A stretch of 64,000 nucleotides of DNA from Pseudorasbora parva (GCF_024679245.1 NC_090173.1:49702876-49766875), one strand, 5' to 3'; counted from the stretch's first letter, positions 50,847 to 63,359 are shown. The notes: generated by a model from the sequence alone, not told the origin. A program made the numbers and translations.

Positions 50847-51885
50847 TGTAGCAAATTAGCTCTTAAGGGAAATATTAATAATTATTCATAACTCATTATG
50901 ATTAATTATGAATATTTGAATCATTTAAATAGATTAACTTTATGTAGCTACATTAATATTGCAATCAATCAATCAGTTAATTTGTGAACATTTAGTATCG
51001 ATTACTTAATTCAAAGAAAAGGATATTTTTCATGGCTACAGAAAAAATATTCTTCCTTTGTATTTGCATAAGTGCTTAGAACACATAACCAGATCGATCA
51101 TTTAAGGGACAATTTGTTTGCAGGCAGGGAGTCAGAACCAAACATATATTGTGCACAAACTTTAATATCTATAAATCACGAACGAGACATGAAAAACATA
51201 CATACACAAAACATACATAGCAAGAGTTGAAGTGAAAGTGGTTAGAAGAACCGGGTCAGTACAGATGGATGAAGTCTAAAGAGTCTAAAACCTTGAGAGA
51301 GAAACCATCGGTGACTACAAGCCCCTTTGTCTGAACAAAGGGGTTTACAGTTTTACTCACTACACAGCAATTTGTTTTGCATACGATGCTTGCATATGGC
51401 TTGAGCCGTAGAAGACCGTCCAGGTGGAAATCGCAGGAGAAAGTTCGATGGTTTGGTCGGATGGGTTTTACCACGCATGATTCCTTCCGTGGTGAGTGAA
51501 GGAACGACAGTAAACTTGCAGAGTCTCTGATGGTCGAAGAAGGTCCACATGAAGTGTTGAGGCCTGCTGGCACAATGGCCGTGTGTGGGCCTCGGGTTTC
51601 TGGTCCCGCAGCACATGGCTCTGTGTATGGAGGCCCTCCCTGCTTGAAGGGCCTGCATTGGTGGCCTGGCTCAAGGGCCAGCCATGATGACATGTTGGTT
51701 CAGCCAGAGAGAGAGAAGAGAGAGGGAAGAGAGAGAGAGAGAGGGCATCTGAGCACCTCTCTTTTTAAGGTCTGGGAGTAGTCACAACCTCCTGAGGTAG
51801 ACTTGACCAATGAGATTGTTGGGATTTCCAAGTGGGAAATTCCTCTGTAGATTTTATGGCTCTTTGTTTCAAGCTTGAATCAATG

Positions 51886-54085
51886 GCCCAGAAAGCACGC
51901 ATGTTTGGGCCACATGTGGGTATTATCTGGCACATATGGCCCAGATATGGCATGGCTGAACAGATATGGGCCAGAATGTGACCATATTTGTTTTGCCATA
52001 ACTTTAAAATCGGCGGGAAATGTTCTCTTGGTTCACAACTCATTTTGAGGTATATGGCCCAGATAACAATGTACACATAAGGGCCATATGTGTTTGAGCT
52101 ATGGCACAAAGTGAGAAAGGCTGACTTGTGGTAAACCTTTGGATTATATATGGAAAAACACAGGACACCTGAAATCAAGCGCAGCTGACAGCCGAGGTTC
52201 CACACCTCAGGTGGTTGCATCTCATTAGTGGAATGAATCTGACTGATACAGCACCATTTTCTCATCTGCTCTCATGAGTTTTTGGTCACGCATATCTTCA
52301 GGTAAGTGAGGTTTTGGCATTTCAAAGTCTTTTTAAGGTTATTTTGTGCAGCATTATGTATTTGTTTGAGGAGGGTGTTGAATTAGCCTCAGTTGAGTGT
52401 ATTTTCTATTTCAATCCCATGTGTAATGCAGCACACAGTCACCGTACGAGTCATTGATTAATGATTTAAAACTCCGGACTAGTTTTCTTGCATGCGTCCA
52501 TTTTTAACGCGCCTCAACTATCGCACAGTCTGACATTTATGACAGTTTTGACCTTACAGTGTCACATGGTTTACAGCACTGATTATGTTTGTACAGCCTG
52601 ACATGGAACAATGGTGAAGGACTATAATAAATCTAAAAGTGTGCACCCGGGTTAAGTTTTGTTGCGGCCGCAACAAAGTTAGTTAGTTTTTTTTTTTTTT
52701 TTTTTTTTGGCGCAAAAAAATAAATTAATCAATTCAAATCTTAACCTGGCTAATGATGAATAACAATGATTTTAAAAAAAGTGACAAAAAATTATGACAG
52801 AATTATATTTTTGGTTGAACTATCCCTTTAGTTTAACATTTATTTTAATCATAATTATGCAGACTTAGCTTCCAGGTTGTATTGCTATTATCATTATTTA
52901 AATGTAACTTTTTATTGCAGGTGCAGTTGGTTGAAACAACGCCAGTCCCAGCAACACACTTCCAACACTGATTAATGTCACAATTCACTAGTGTGAGTGC
53001 CCGTGCTCACCACCAGAGGACACTCCAATCCGGACTGTCACTGTATCATAAAGTACATTACCCATTATCCTTTGCCCGGACTCATTAGCACTCACTGTTT
53101 ACACCTGTCTTATTATTCTTATTATTCCTGGTTATCTTTATTTACTGTGAAGTCTTGTTTTGTGTACACTGCATTTCTGAGCATTTTCCTCGGTTTCATG
53201 TCTCTTGGTTTGTTGGATTTCTTGCCTGTTTCCCGGATTACCTTTCTCTCCTTTTGCCTGTCTCTCCTGTCTTGTTTGCCTTTTTGGACTGTTTGCTTGT
53301 GTATGACCTTTTGTCTGCTTTTGACAATGATTGTGGCTAACCCTATTAATAATTACTGCATTTGAAACTCCTACATTCTGTCTCAGAGCGGTTCTTTACA
53401 ATTAGAGACTTTATTTACCTTGTGAAGTTGTTGTTTATCTTTAGCAAGTTACTGTGATTCCCCCCTCCCTTCTACTTTAACTCTCATTGCTGTGCTGCGT
53501 TCCAGTTCGTTTTTATCATGCCCTTCACTAGCAAAATTCCCTCCGTCTCGATCACTCGGATATGCGTCATTGCTTACGTTGCATGAGTGCCCACTACTGG
53601 CGGAAACTTTGCAATGGACTGAATTGGAACGCCCTAAGCCCTTGATCACTTGGAATCCACTTTGGAGTTGATTTATTATTTATTTTTTTCCTTTACGAAA
53701 TTGTTTAATGCAGCATTCTATGTGTATATGGATGTGTTTGGGTTGTTTTAAATGTTTTTAAAAATATCATAGAGTTGTTTGTGATGGGGTAAATTAAACA
53801 CGATATGTGGTGACGTCAATCGCGTTGCATTGTGGTATATGAAGCTACTTGAAGTGTACATATGAAGTAGATTCGCTCACTCTGTCAAAATCGAGGGAGC
53901 AAGGCTCTGTCCATATGAACTTCCCTTGTCCACTTCACGAAGTGGAACGCACTTCAAAATGGAGTAAAGAAGAAGTGGGCCAGATCTGGGTCGGCAACCA
54001 CAATCTATTCTGGGCCACATCTAAGCTGTTTATCTGGGCCAGATCCGTCCCAAAGGAAATTTGGGGGGTCTTTGCCCATTCATAC
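51886..54085. mobile_element. non-autonomous DNA transposon with GGGCCA subterminal repeats (putative)
   Basis: Many copies of TGGGCCA / TGGCCCAGAT in both orientations cluster at 51890-52085 and again at 53978-54055, as in elements with repeated subterminal transposase sites. Between them is non-coding sequence with a T-run (52686-52708) and the solo LTR. The tips are only weakly inverted (AATGGCCCA against GAATGGGCA), so the family is undetermined. Confidence 0.4.
52976..53400. repeat. solo LTR, 425 bp
   Basis: Begins TGTCACAATTCACTAG and ends GGTTCTTTACA, with TG...CA ends and near-identical flanking pentamers ATTAA and ATTAG. There is no coding sequence. The two plus-strand frames inside it are too short and low in complexity to call. 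Confidence 0.6.
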
Positions 54086-54566
54086 TCTAATTAATGCAAC
54101 AAACACACACTGCATTCTCTGAATAAGTGACATACATGGAAGTGTAAGTCGTGAAGTGAGCATTAATTTGATTGGAGACATGACATATATGAGGTTACCT
54201 GATCAGAACTAGTAAGTTGTTAAGACAAAGACAAAAAGATGCAAAATACCATACAGAAGAAACATTTTACAAGACAGTTATGTGTTTACATACAATGTCC
54301 TGGGGTGCATGTTCATTTATAGATGGTTTGTCTATAATTTGAGGCAAAAGCGTGTGTTTTACAAGCTTTGTGTCTTTAACTCTGGACTTTTCATGTGGCC
54401 AAATTCTTTTGGGCCGTAAAACGTCTTATCAGATGGTTTCGAGGGTAACGGAGAATCTTTCTCTGTTGTGTTGGGGGAAGGTCTGTTACTAAGCACAAAG
54501 CATTTAAAACATATTTGTTAAATGTAACTGACGATTGTGTGTTTGATTCGCCTGAGTCGCTACATA

Positions 54567-54579
54567 ATTCCCCCCTTTC
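54567..54579 (-). promoter_or_regulatory. polypurine tract of element B
   Basis: On the minus strand GAAAGGGGGGAATTA directly precedes the LTR start TGTAGCGACTCAGG, the position and composition of a plus-strand primer for reverse transcription. Confidence 0.75.
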
Positions 54580-56042
54580 GATAGTTGTTGCCCCTCTTAT
54601 AGACAACAACGAGTGATATCAAAGGTTCAGGAAGATCAGAAACACCACAGCAATGTTAGGCTCCAGTTGTTTGTGTCTCCTGGAGTGATGGTCGTTCCAC
54701 GGCAGATAAGGCAGACAGTAGCCAAGTTCAGGTCTCTGTGCTTGTGCAGCAGGTGTCGAGGCAGCAGGTGCCCTGACGGTGCGTCACCTGTCATCCAGAA
54801 GTCCGTTTGTGTGGTGCAGGTGTCTAGTTTCAGCAAGTGGTTAGGGGTCTGTGTGACCTGAAGAGGGTTTTAGACTGACCTAGTGCTCATAGCAGGAGGG
54901 CAGCAGGCTGTTGTTAGCCTCTCAGTCACGAGAAGTCAGAAGGATTGGAGTTCTGCTCTGCTCTTGTGGCAGTGCTGACAGGAGCTTGCCTGAGCTGTGT
55001 CAGGCAAGGAGTTGGAGGCTTGTTAATGAAGCTATTTTGCTGGTGTCAGCAACTCCTGTAACTCTAAGAACTCTAATAGCTATCCAGCTATGCTCAGCCT
55101 CCGCTTGACACGTGTGTAAAGGGTTTGGCAGAGGATGTTGTCATCGACGGCTGTGGGACGGCCTGTGGTGTGCGCAGGTTGAGGGTGCAGTCTTCCATGG
55201 CTTTGCCCAGTTTCTTGTACCTGGACGGTTGCCATAGTGACAGTTCTGCACTGGTCCTGTGCTTGCTCTGTCCAGCTGCTCTCATTGTTCAGCAGCTGTC
55301 TGAGCCGTTTAAAGTCTTTTGATTTTGGTTTGAGCCTCAGTCTCTAGCTGGTCTGTGAGACTATGAGGATGTGTCCGCTCCTTGCTGGACTATGTGATCT
55401 GCTGTGTAAGGTTGTTTTACCTTCTGTTTCAGATTCATGAGGTGGAAGCTAAGGAGGTGGAACCCTTGGTCACCTGTGTGGCTGCAACTCTGGCTTGAGT
55501 CATGTACTGTTAGTCCTCTTCTCTCATTGTCCAGTTGTGTTGGCTCTGGTGCTGTGGCCTTTCCACAGCCCTGGGTGGAACCATGTTCCTCGCAATGGCC
55601 AGTCAGTCTTTTAGGTCTCCGGCCTAGGAAGATGGACTGTGCATCTGCAACATTTTGGCACACTTGTTGTTGAGAGTCGGGTGAGGGACTAATGCATGAC
55701 CCTAAAGAGTTCAAACCTAAAGGTTCATTGGGTCAATTAGTGATAAAGCATGAAGCTTGATGTCTCTGGAATAGCTTGCTATGGAAATGTGTCTGCTTTG
55801 TTACTGTCTTAGCTGTAGAGCTAAGATTTGAGTGGTTCTTAGGGTGTTTCAGAAAGGTGTAAGCCGAGATTTAATAAATGACTTAATATGGTTCTTGTGG
55901 TCAAATTATTTCTCAGAATCTCCTATTGGCTTGCATAGGTGCTCAGTGCTCAGTGCTCAGTGCACCAGTGCTCAGAACTATTTTTATGCTCTAGTAGTCT
56001 TGGAGATTACTGTGTAGCAGGGTAACAGAACTTTGTGCACTC
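54580..56042. other. element B interior, 3' part, no gene recognised
   Basis: Degenerate interior. Minus-strand pieces at 55094-55285 and 55361-55714 may be relics of element coding sequence but carry no motif I can name. Confidence 0.5.
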
Positions 56043-56045
56043 ATT

Positions 56046-57299
56046 GGCCCTCATTTATCAATCTTGCGTAGAAACGGGTGTATATGTTGGCGTAAGATTA
56101 TGCTTACACTCCTCTCACCGCCTGATTTATGAAACTGTGCGCACCTTTGCAATTCAGGTGTACGCAATACTTGCCCTTGATAAATCCGGCGGCTGAAAAT
56201 GATCGTCATTAGAATAACACGCCCCTATTTATTCAAGACACACGGAAGACAGCAAAGAAGCGAAACTTCTCCGACGTGGAGATCGGGCGCACTCAATCAT
56301 CTCACTAGTCCACTAGTCAGGGCACTGATTAGGACATAAGTCAATGGGCTGACTCCCTGATCAGTGCCCTGACTACTGAACTAGTGAGATGATTGAGACG
56401 CGCGCCATCGAGACCATCGCCAGGGAAGTAGGAAAAAAAAACGAAATTATTTTATTTAAGAGTATAAAGAGTGGGAATAAAGGCACCCACAAAAACAAAA
56501 TATGGACTCAAATAACGAGTACTGTTAATAGTGTGGGGGTTGAGAAGCGCACCCCAGCAGTTTAAATAGCTGTTTGGATGATAAATTACCATCACAATGC
56601 ATTATTTTACAGCACGTTTTGAAACAATTAGCATTTAATTTCGTATCACGGCATGTATTGGGGTGTACGACAGTGATGATGATGTGATGTGGAGTACCAT
56701 TCATTCACATTAATAATTACATGACAATTTGTAAGATTCTTCTTCTTCTTCTTCTTCTTCTTCTTATTATTATTATTCTTAATGACACTTGTTATTTAGA
56801 AGAAGAATGTCGTTTTTATTGATTTCATTATTATTTAAAAGAAGAAGGTCATTTTTATTATTTTGTCAGTCTGAATTATTTTAGTCCCAGTCCGTGTGCA
56901 GCTGCCGGGCCAGACGGGCCTGAAACGTCAGATACAGCGCACAAGCTCGCGACTGGAGGAATACATATGCCTACAAATCAAACGCTTTGGTAAAGTCACA
57001 TAAATTAAACATTGACGTTCATGTTGCACAAAAATAAACACTGAATGTTGTTGCTGGGGTTTTTAACAGTGGGTCATAATATAGCATATCTTGTCAGTGC
57101 GTTTTGTAGTGTTAGGAATTGTTTTTCTGCGCACTTTTACACTAACTCAAACGTGCGTACACCACCTCCTGAGCTGAGCTAGGATTTGAGCGTGCCGTAC
57201 GCCAACGTCCATATTGATAAATCTCAGTCACCGTGGGTTTGGGTGTACGCAAGGTGTATGCTGGAAATTTGGTGTACGCACTTTTGATAAATGAGGGCC
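56046..57299. mobile_element. Harbinger-like MITE, 1,254 bp
   Basis: Perfect 16-base tips GGCCCTCATTTATCAA and TTGATAAATGAGGGCC flanked by ATT on both sides; a 3-base target duplication suggests the PIF/Harbinger superfamily. GTACGCA-type motifs repeat in both subterminal regions. There is no transposase. Contains a (TTC)n tract near 56741-56764 and a strong hairpin. Confidence 0.75.
56285..56404. repeat. hairpin-forming inverted repeat inside the MITE
   Basis: Arms at about 56288-56329 and 56359-56402 share ACTCAATCATCTCACTAGT and CAGGGCACTGAT with their inverse, around a 30-base loop. Possibly a second small element nested in the first. Confidence 0.7.
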
Positions 57300-58764
57300 A
57301 TTGAGTGTAAACAGAATCACAAATAAAAATTGTTTGTCTCTTAGCTTTTGGGTTCTATGGGGAGACCAAACCACATTATATAGAGTTACAAGGTGGTGAC
57401 TGAACTTTCAGATATTCAAGAATATGACGTTACATTCAGTAAAAGGCAAACATTTTATTTGCAATTTTACTCATGTAAGCTCTTTCTGCAAGTGCTTCTC
57501 TCTTTTTTGGATGATAGGCTTCTGGCACTTGTCTCAAGAGTAAATAAACAGTTTTGCTACAAGTTAAAACTTGTTTAAGCACACCAAATTACATCCATCT
57601 CATGACTGAATACTGATGTTTCTTTCAGTGAATGAAACAGTATTGATCAACGGGTAGCTATGCTTGTAGATGCAGCTAAAGTTTAGATGAATGATATCAA
57701 TCTGACTATAATCTTTAAGGACTTTACACTGTCGAAAGGGGAGCATCGCCCAAGTCTATATCTATATAACACTGTACTGAGATTCCTTCATCAGAAACAG
57801 GTTAAGCACTACTGCAAGTGGTATTTTTTTCTTTCCAACCAAAGCAGACTAATTAATTCTGGTACAGTATATATGCTGCTGAGCTGAAATTATTTTGCCA
57901 AAACAGACTTACGCTTTAATACTGAAATTAGAGTCTCTTTCCTAAAATCAGTAACCTTATGCTGATACCATTTGACCTATGTTAAGATGTGTTTAAGGCT
58001 CTTTCTGTTAAAGTAGAGATGTCAATTCAAGCCATCATTTCATCTGCACCTTTCAAACCAGCACTAGTGATCTGCATGTTCATGGACTATAATGTCTGGT
58101 GTCGTAATTATCAAAGTCAGACCTTTAGGTGGACAGTGGTTTAAGCGAATGGCTCTAGGCCGTGCTAGCTTAATCAACTCAATCTGTCGTCAGGGATGCA
58201 TGCGCTATCTGGAGTAAGCATTTTTCTTTTGACAAGTTATTGTCATGAAAATTAATGCACAGCAGTGCCAACTCACACAGTGTATATCAAATATCTGTAT
58301 ATTGCAACACTATGTGTAGGCTGTTGACATGTGAGGCTCACAGTCATTAAAGATTTCTCTTTCAATCAGTAAAATTCAAATTTCACTAATGCAGACTTTT
58401 GCGTTTTTGTGAACACACTTTCATCTACTTTGACACTTTTATGTCCTATGCTGACTAGGAACTTTTCCAGAGGGTGTCTTGCATTATGACCAGGCTGGGT
58501 GCCTTCTAGTGATCCACTTTGGTTTCTCTGTTTCAAAGTTCAAAGTCATTGGGGTTTTGAGAATCCCTTCAGAGGCGGCCTTGTGTTCGTTAAAGGCCTT
58601 CTTTCTCAAGTCACATGCATGACATAGTGTGGGGCTTGGCAGTATTGCCTACAAGGTGACTAACTGGTGTTGGAGGAGAAGGTTCTTGAAGCTGGTGTCC
58701 TCCTTCCATTCCAGGTTTGTCTGAGTCTGTAGTAGAAACACAGGCAATTTTATGTCTGCCCTGT
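57300..58764. other. element B interior, no gene recognised
   Basis: AT-rich degenerate sequence with no frame or motif that I can support. Confidence 0.5.
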
Positions 58765-59565
58765 TTAGTGTCTTAGGGCAGCACTCAATCCACTTTCAGG
58801 GTCTGAAAAGTTCTCTATGTTGGCCTGTTTCAGCTGCTGGTAGTCCGAGTGGAGGTTTCCTGGCTGCCGAGCCAGAAAGCGTCGCATCTCTGGGCTGGAT
58901 GTGATCCAGAGCAGATAGAGTCTATCTTGGTGGTTCACCATCGCCGAAGACTGCAGGTGAAGGTCAGTGTCTCATAGATAGGCATGGATGTTGTGGTCTC
59001 CTGCAAGCTTTGGTGTGAGTGCAGGAAAGGGTCTGTCCATTTGCTTGAGGTGTTCACGTGCCATTTCAGTGTTTGTCTGAATGCATCCTTGGCACCAATG
59101 GCTGGTGAAAGGTTAAGCAGAGGGCTTGGGCTCCTCCCCCCCTTTGCGTCTGTGTGCAGGGCTGGAGGAGCTTGCGCTGCTGATATGAAGTTCAGCAGAG
59201 TACGTCTTTCTTTTGGGGATTAATTTGCAGTTGGTCAGGCCTTTTAAGTTCTTTTTGGACCACACCACATTGAGCTTGTCTCTAATGCTGCAGGATTGCT
59301 GAGTCAGTGCTTGGACTTTAGCTTCTGGCTGCATGTAGATGGCCTCTAAAGGCCTTAGCTTTAATGTCTTTTCTATTTAAGTTCCACTTTGGCTCTTTTA
59401 AGAGTCTTTGTGTGAAACAGTTCTCTTTGGAGGTCTTGTACGGTAGCTTTATCCAGCTGCTCTTGGTGCCAAGCAGCTGTCGGAGCCTCCTGAAGACCAG
59501 TGATCTCTTCCAGTAGCTCTCTTCTGTTGGCGTCCTTGCATCTGAGCTGTGCCTTCTTATGCTGA
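58765..59565 (-). pseudogene. decayed gag of element B
   Basis: On the minus strand, about 59380-59565 reads a coiled-coil-like segment (ELLEEITGLQEA, then LDKATVQDLQRELF), and about 58765-59080 reads a capsid-like segment (NIHAYL, stop, DTDLHLQ, then PEMRRFLARQPGNLHSDY) that aligns in order with the capsid region of the element A gag (NIELYIEDVNYAL, then HGFMERQ). Stops and frameshifts break it. This supports element B being a relative of element A. Identification is by eye. Confidence 0.5.
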
Positions 59566-60923
59566 GCGGGGGTTGGTTCTCTGTGGAACTCTGTGACTTA
59601 CAGCGTCAGTCTGTTTACCTCCCTTTTGAGGCCTGTGGGGGTGTTGCCAAGTAGACGATGGTGCTGGTCAAGATTTTGTAGCTCAGCCTGGTGTCTGCTG
59701 TCCACTTGTTTTGTAGTTTCACTGTTCCTTTCTCTGCCATGGCAGGTTGCTGTCTGCTTTAGGCTAAAGGATGCCCATCACATGCTCTGCCGGGTCTACA
59801 GGGGTTCCTGGTGGTGGCAGGGCTGGATGTCTGAGGCATACTGGCACACTTTGTGGGAGAACGAGAGAGAAATGGCAAAGGCCACTGCAAGTTTGTACAG
59901 AGCTGGTGAGTTAACTGTGTAGGAGAATGGCTATGGGGGCCACGGGAATGGTTATGTAAGCCGCCTAAGACACGAATGGCTGATGGGTGCCGCTATTAAG
60001 GCAGGGTGTTGGTAAACACAAGTTATGAATTTGAGTATATTGGTTGACGGGCTGTAAGCAGTCAGCTAATGAGTGGGCTGTACGTGTGGTCAAACTATTA
60101 CTCAAACACAGATGGTTCTCACAGGCTTTCACTTAGAGAGTAACAAAAAATAAACAAAACTGGAAAAATAAATAAATAAGTTGAGATCAGAAAGGGAAAG
60201 GGAAAAGAAGAAAGGAGTATTTTTACCTATTTAGTTTCAACTAGGAGATACGGCTAAGCAGGTGTCACTTGTGGGTGATACTGAATAGATCATACTCATA
60301 AGGTTAGACTGTTAGCTTAAGCTAGCAGGGACACACCAAACAACTTAATGTCAAAAGAAAAGAAACAATGGGAAATGTTTCTAGTTCTGTGTGTGGTCTA
60401 CAGTGCATTTGGCCGGTAACCATACTTCATGGACTAGGCCTGGCACTGGGGAGTGAAGACTAATAGCCTGTGTGACTCTTAAAAGAGACAACAGTTGCTA
60501 GAACTATTGTAATCTTATGCAGAGAAGGAAGATGGTGATGGTAAGGTAACTAAAGTAAGGTAAAAGTACAACATAATTTCCTTATAGCTTCCAGAAACTA
60601 AAAGGAAAGGTATGTAGACAAGTTGACATATTAAATTTGAAATTTAATTAGATCCAACTTAGCTGAATAGGGATATTCATGCTTAATGGAAGTCAATGAA
60701 ATAAAATAAAAATAGAGGAATAAAGGTGAAATTAGAATTTCCTTATAGTTTTAGAAAAACTTAAAAGGAAATGGAAGAGTTGATTTAATTAAATTTGAAA
60801 TTTAATCAAATTAAATTTAGCTGAATAGGGATATTCAGGCTAAACAAAAGTAAAAATAAAATGAAATTGGAGGAATAAGGTCAGAGTAAGTCAAACACAC
60901 ACAAGAGCTTACTGCAGCTTAAA
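59566..60923. other. element B leader-side interior, no gene recognised
   Basis: Contains repeated TTAAATTTGAAATTTAATTAA-like and GCTGAATAGGGATATTCA copies near 60640-60850, an imperfect duplication of about 170 bases. No coding sequence is supported. Confidence 0.5.
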
Positions 60924-61520
60924 CCAGTGATGGGTGCCTTTGAGGCCTCAGGGGTCTTGTGAAGCTTTGAGACTCTCGCAAATCATTTGTCTTGAATCAG
61001 TGATTCGAAATGCGCATCAAACTGCTAAAGTTGTGTGATTTCAGTAAACAAGATTGTTAAGCATCATGGCATTTCAAAATTATTTCAAATGTTCAGGTTT
61101 CTCGCAAACCAATGTCTCTATATATAATTTCAATATGAGCACATATCGATTATAAATCTAGACACATTTGATGGTGCCTTTGATTGCTAGTGAAGATGCA
61201 CATTTAACATTCTCTTTGTCTGGTTAACTCAGTTTTCACAAAGTGAGCACTACAATTTACAGAAAAATCATGCCTCATAAGAAACCTCAGGTTTAGATGG
61301 TTCATTAATTTGTCTTTAATTGGATACACCTTCAACAAGACATTTGTGGATGGTTTGTTAAAAATGTTTGAATAAGTTTTAGCTGCGCTACCTGTTGTGA
61401 CCCCCAGGGGTCACTGGATTGTGGCGCTTTGAGCGGTTCAAAGCGGTGAATCATTTGTGACTCTGAGCTTCATAAGCTTCTGATCCCCAATAAGTGATTC
61501 AAAGTCCCTTAGTCTAAAGG
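60924..61520. mobile_element. hAT-like non-autonomous element (putative)
   Basis: Starts CCAGTGATGGGTGCCTTTGA, similar in its first bases to the repeat at 63610 (AGTGATGGGCAGACCGAGGC), with GAAGC-type motifs at both ends. The right end is unclear. Confidence 0.35.
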
Positions 61521-62483
61521 GTCCCAAAGTCTGTAAAATCTTTGGTACGAAAGTTACACTCTATGCTCAAACGTGTCTAGGTGTTAGCAGGGTGCTAACA
61601 GCTTTAGTTGAGGTAGATGGCTTTAACTTATATGTGTAGGTTTGCTTACAAGCTAGCTTTGGCTTACAAGCTAACTTGGGCTACACACAGGTCTGTGACG
61701 TGAGTGCTGCTATCAGATTATCAGAAGTGTCTGCTCACACGTTCTGTGGTCATGGCTCGCCAAGACCAGTGCCAGCCAACAACGGCACTCGAAAGGGAGC
61801 AGACTTTCGAGCCCCGATGAGGGCACACACTGAGAACTCTAGCGTGGTCAGTCATGACTCACAAATCAAACAGCACATCACTCCACAGACAATGATGACT
61901 TTCTAGTTAGCTAGGCTAGAATTTACACCACTAATTCAACGCGATTCTTTCATAAGAGCGGTTTGACGCATCAATATGAATACAATGACGTAATGAATAA
62001 TAAGCCCTTGATCGGTGTCTGAGGAGGATTGCTCAGTCACCATTACAAACACTGTGGTGAGATTTCTTTGTCACGCAGTTTAATTCATGCTTCTAATCTG
62101 AGATTTCTTCGTCATGAAAAGACTTACGCATTAAAGGCTGAAAGTAGTGTTTTCCTTCACCCACAATCAGGATAATTTATTCTGGTAGTTACCGTTTATA
62201 CGTGCTGCTAATCTGGCATTTCTTCATCATAAGAAGTCTTACACTTGTTTAACGACTGAAAATATGATTTCTTAGATCATTCCAGGTTAGTTTCTTATCG
62301 TACGATTTAAACATGCATTCTAGAACTGGTAAACTTTCTGCTGTTCGCAGGAAGGCGCACTTAAGCTCTAGTTTTGCTGATTTTGTCAGAAACTTGTACG
62401 TGCATTTATGATGTTACATTTTTTTATGGAACAACGATTACATGTTTGATTACTGGATCCGTCTGCAAACAATTGTTTAAAAT
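61521..62483. other. element B leader region, no gene recognised
   Basis: Non-coding. TTCTTCGTCAT/TTCTTCATCAT-type motifs recur near 62105, 62220 and 62280, suggesting an old tandem repeat in the leader. Confidence 0.45.
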
Positions 62484-62503
62484 GATGCCCGCATCCTCCA
62501 CCA
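62484..62503 (-). promoter_or_regulatory. primer-binding site of element B, tRNA-Ala type
   Basis: The minus strand reads TGGTGGAGGATGCGGGCATC, nearly complementary to the 3' end of vertebrate tRNA-Ala (ending GCCCGCATTCTCCA plus CCA). It lies three bases from the LTR edge. Confidence 0.7.
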
Positions 62504-62506
62504 ATA

Positions 62507-63020
62507 TGTAGTGAATTAGCTCTTAAGGGAAATATTAATAATTATTCATAACTCATTATGATTAATTATGAATATTTGAATCATTTAAACAGATTAACTT
62601 TATGTAGCTACATTAATATTGCAATCAATCAGTCAGTTCATTTGTAAACATTTAGTATCGATTACTTAATTCTAAGAAAAGCATATTTTTCATGTGAGTG
62701 AGCATTGATTTGATAGGAGACATGACATATATGAGGTTCCATGAACTAGTAAGTTGTTAAGACAAAGACAAAAAGATGCAAAATACCATACAGAAGAAAC
62801 ATTTTACAAGAACGTTATGTGTTTACATACAATGTCCTGGGGCTCTGGACTTTTCATGTGGCCAAATTCTTTTGGGCCGTCTTATCAGATGGTTTCCAGG
62901 GTAATGGAGAATCTTTCTCTGTTGTGTTGGGGGAAGGTCTTGTACTAAGCACAAAGCATTTAAAACATATTTGTTAAATGTAACTGGCGATTGTGTGTTT
63001 GATTCGCCTGAGTCGCTAAA
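62507..63020 (-). repeat. 5' LTR of element B, short form, 514 bp
   Basis: Matches both outer parts of the long 3' LTR but lacks the roughly 0.9 kb middle that holds the putative promoter. The terminal TG is mutated (plus strand reads GTCGCTAAA instead of GTCGCTACA). Confidence 0.7.
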
Positions 63021-63359
63021 CGAAACAGTTTGAAAATCGGTTGAAATTTGAGCAAGTTATGGTTATTTAAAAGTACATGCACCATTAAAACACTGTTACA
63101 AGTGAGCAAGCTGCCTGTGACAAGATGGCCGCCAGTTGCAGACGGCGACCTCCATTGGCCAACAGCACGCACGAGACATCTAGCCTTTATTATGGATATC
63201 TATGGTCCGCCTGGTAGTTCTCCCCTACTCTTTTACAAATACTAAGGATTCGGACATACTATTCGCTCGCCTACTGCTTTTTCCATAATATATAGATAGG
63301 GAAGTATGCGGTTCCGAACGCAGCCCTAAATAAGAATTGGGAAGCATCCTGTGAATGTG
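63021..63359. other. spacer, no gene recognised
   Basis: Contains a short repeat-like stretch (AAGTATGCGGTTCCGAACGC near 63302). It does not match the array units, so the spacer before the sixth promoter is unrelated to that of the other copies. Confidence 0.5.

Larger units (their letters stand above)
50847..54564 (-). repeat. 3' LTR of element B, long form, split by insertions
   Basis: The outer parts match the short 5' LTR. The stretch 51035-51885 contains a TATA-like TTAAAAAG on the minus strand near 51765-51772 and is probably genuine LTR that the 5' LTR has lost. The part from about 51890 to 54085 looks like a nested transposon. The 145-codon minus-strand frame at 51256-51693 lies inside the LTR and has no recognisable domain. 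Confidence 0.6.
50847..63020 (-). mobile_element. LTR retroelement B, decayed, with nested insertions
   Basis: Read on the minus strand: 5' LTR (62507-63020), a tRNA-Ala-type primer site, interior with gag relics, polypurine tract (54567-54579), then 3' LTR (54564 down to 50847), which is interrupted. LTR halves match across the two ends (185 bases at 50847-51034 with 62507-62693; about 410 bases at 54150-54564 with 62694-63020). The flanking bases do not form a target duplication (TGACC on the left, CGAAA on the right). No intact frame remains and pol was not recognised. Confidence 0.75.

Noticed and set aside
51256..51693. 145-codon minus-strand frame as a gene
   Set aside because: Lies in the probable promoter/R-U5 part of LTR B, overlaps other equally open frames, no domain recognised.
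52997..53365. 122-codon hydrophobic plus-strand frame as a membrane protein
   Set aside because: Inside a solo LTR with TG...CA ends; a pyrimidine-rich strand gives Leu/Phe/Cys-rich translations by composition.
62484..62503. tRNA-Ala gene
   Set aside because: Only the 3' terminal complement of tRNA-Ala is present, next to an LTR edge; it is a primer site, not a tRNA.
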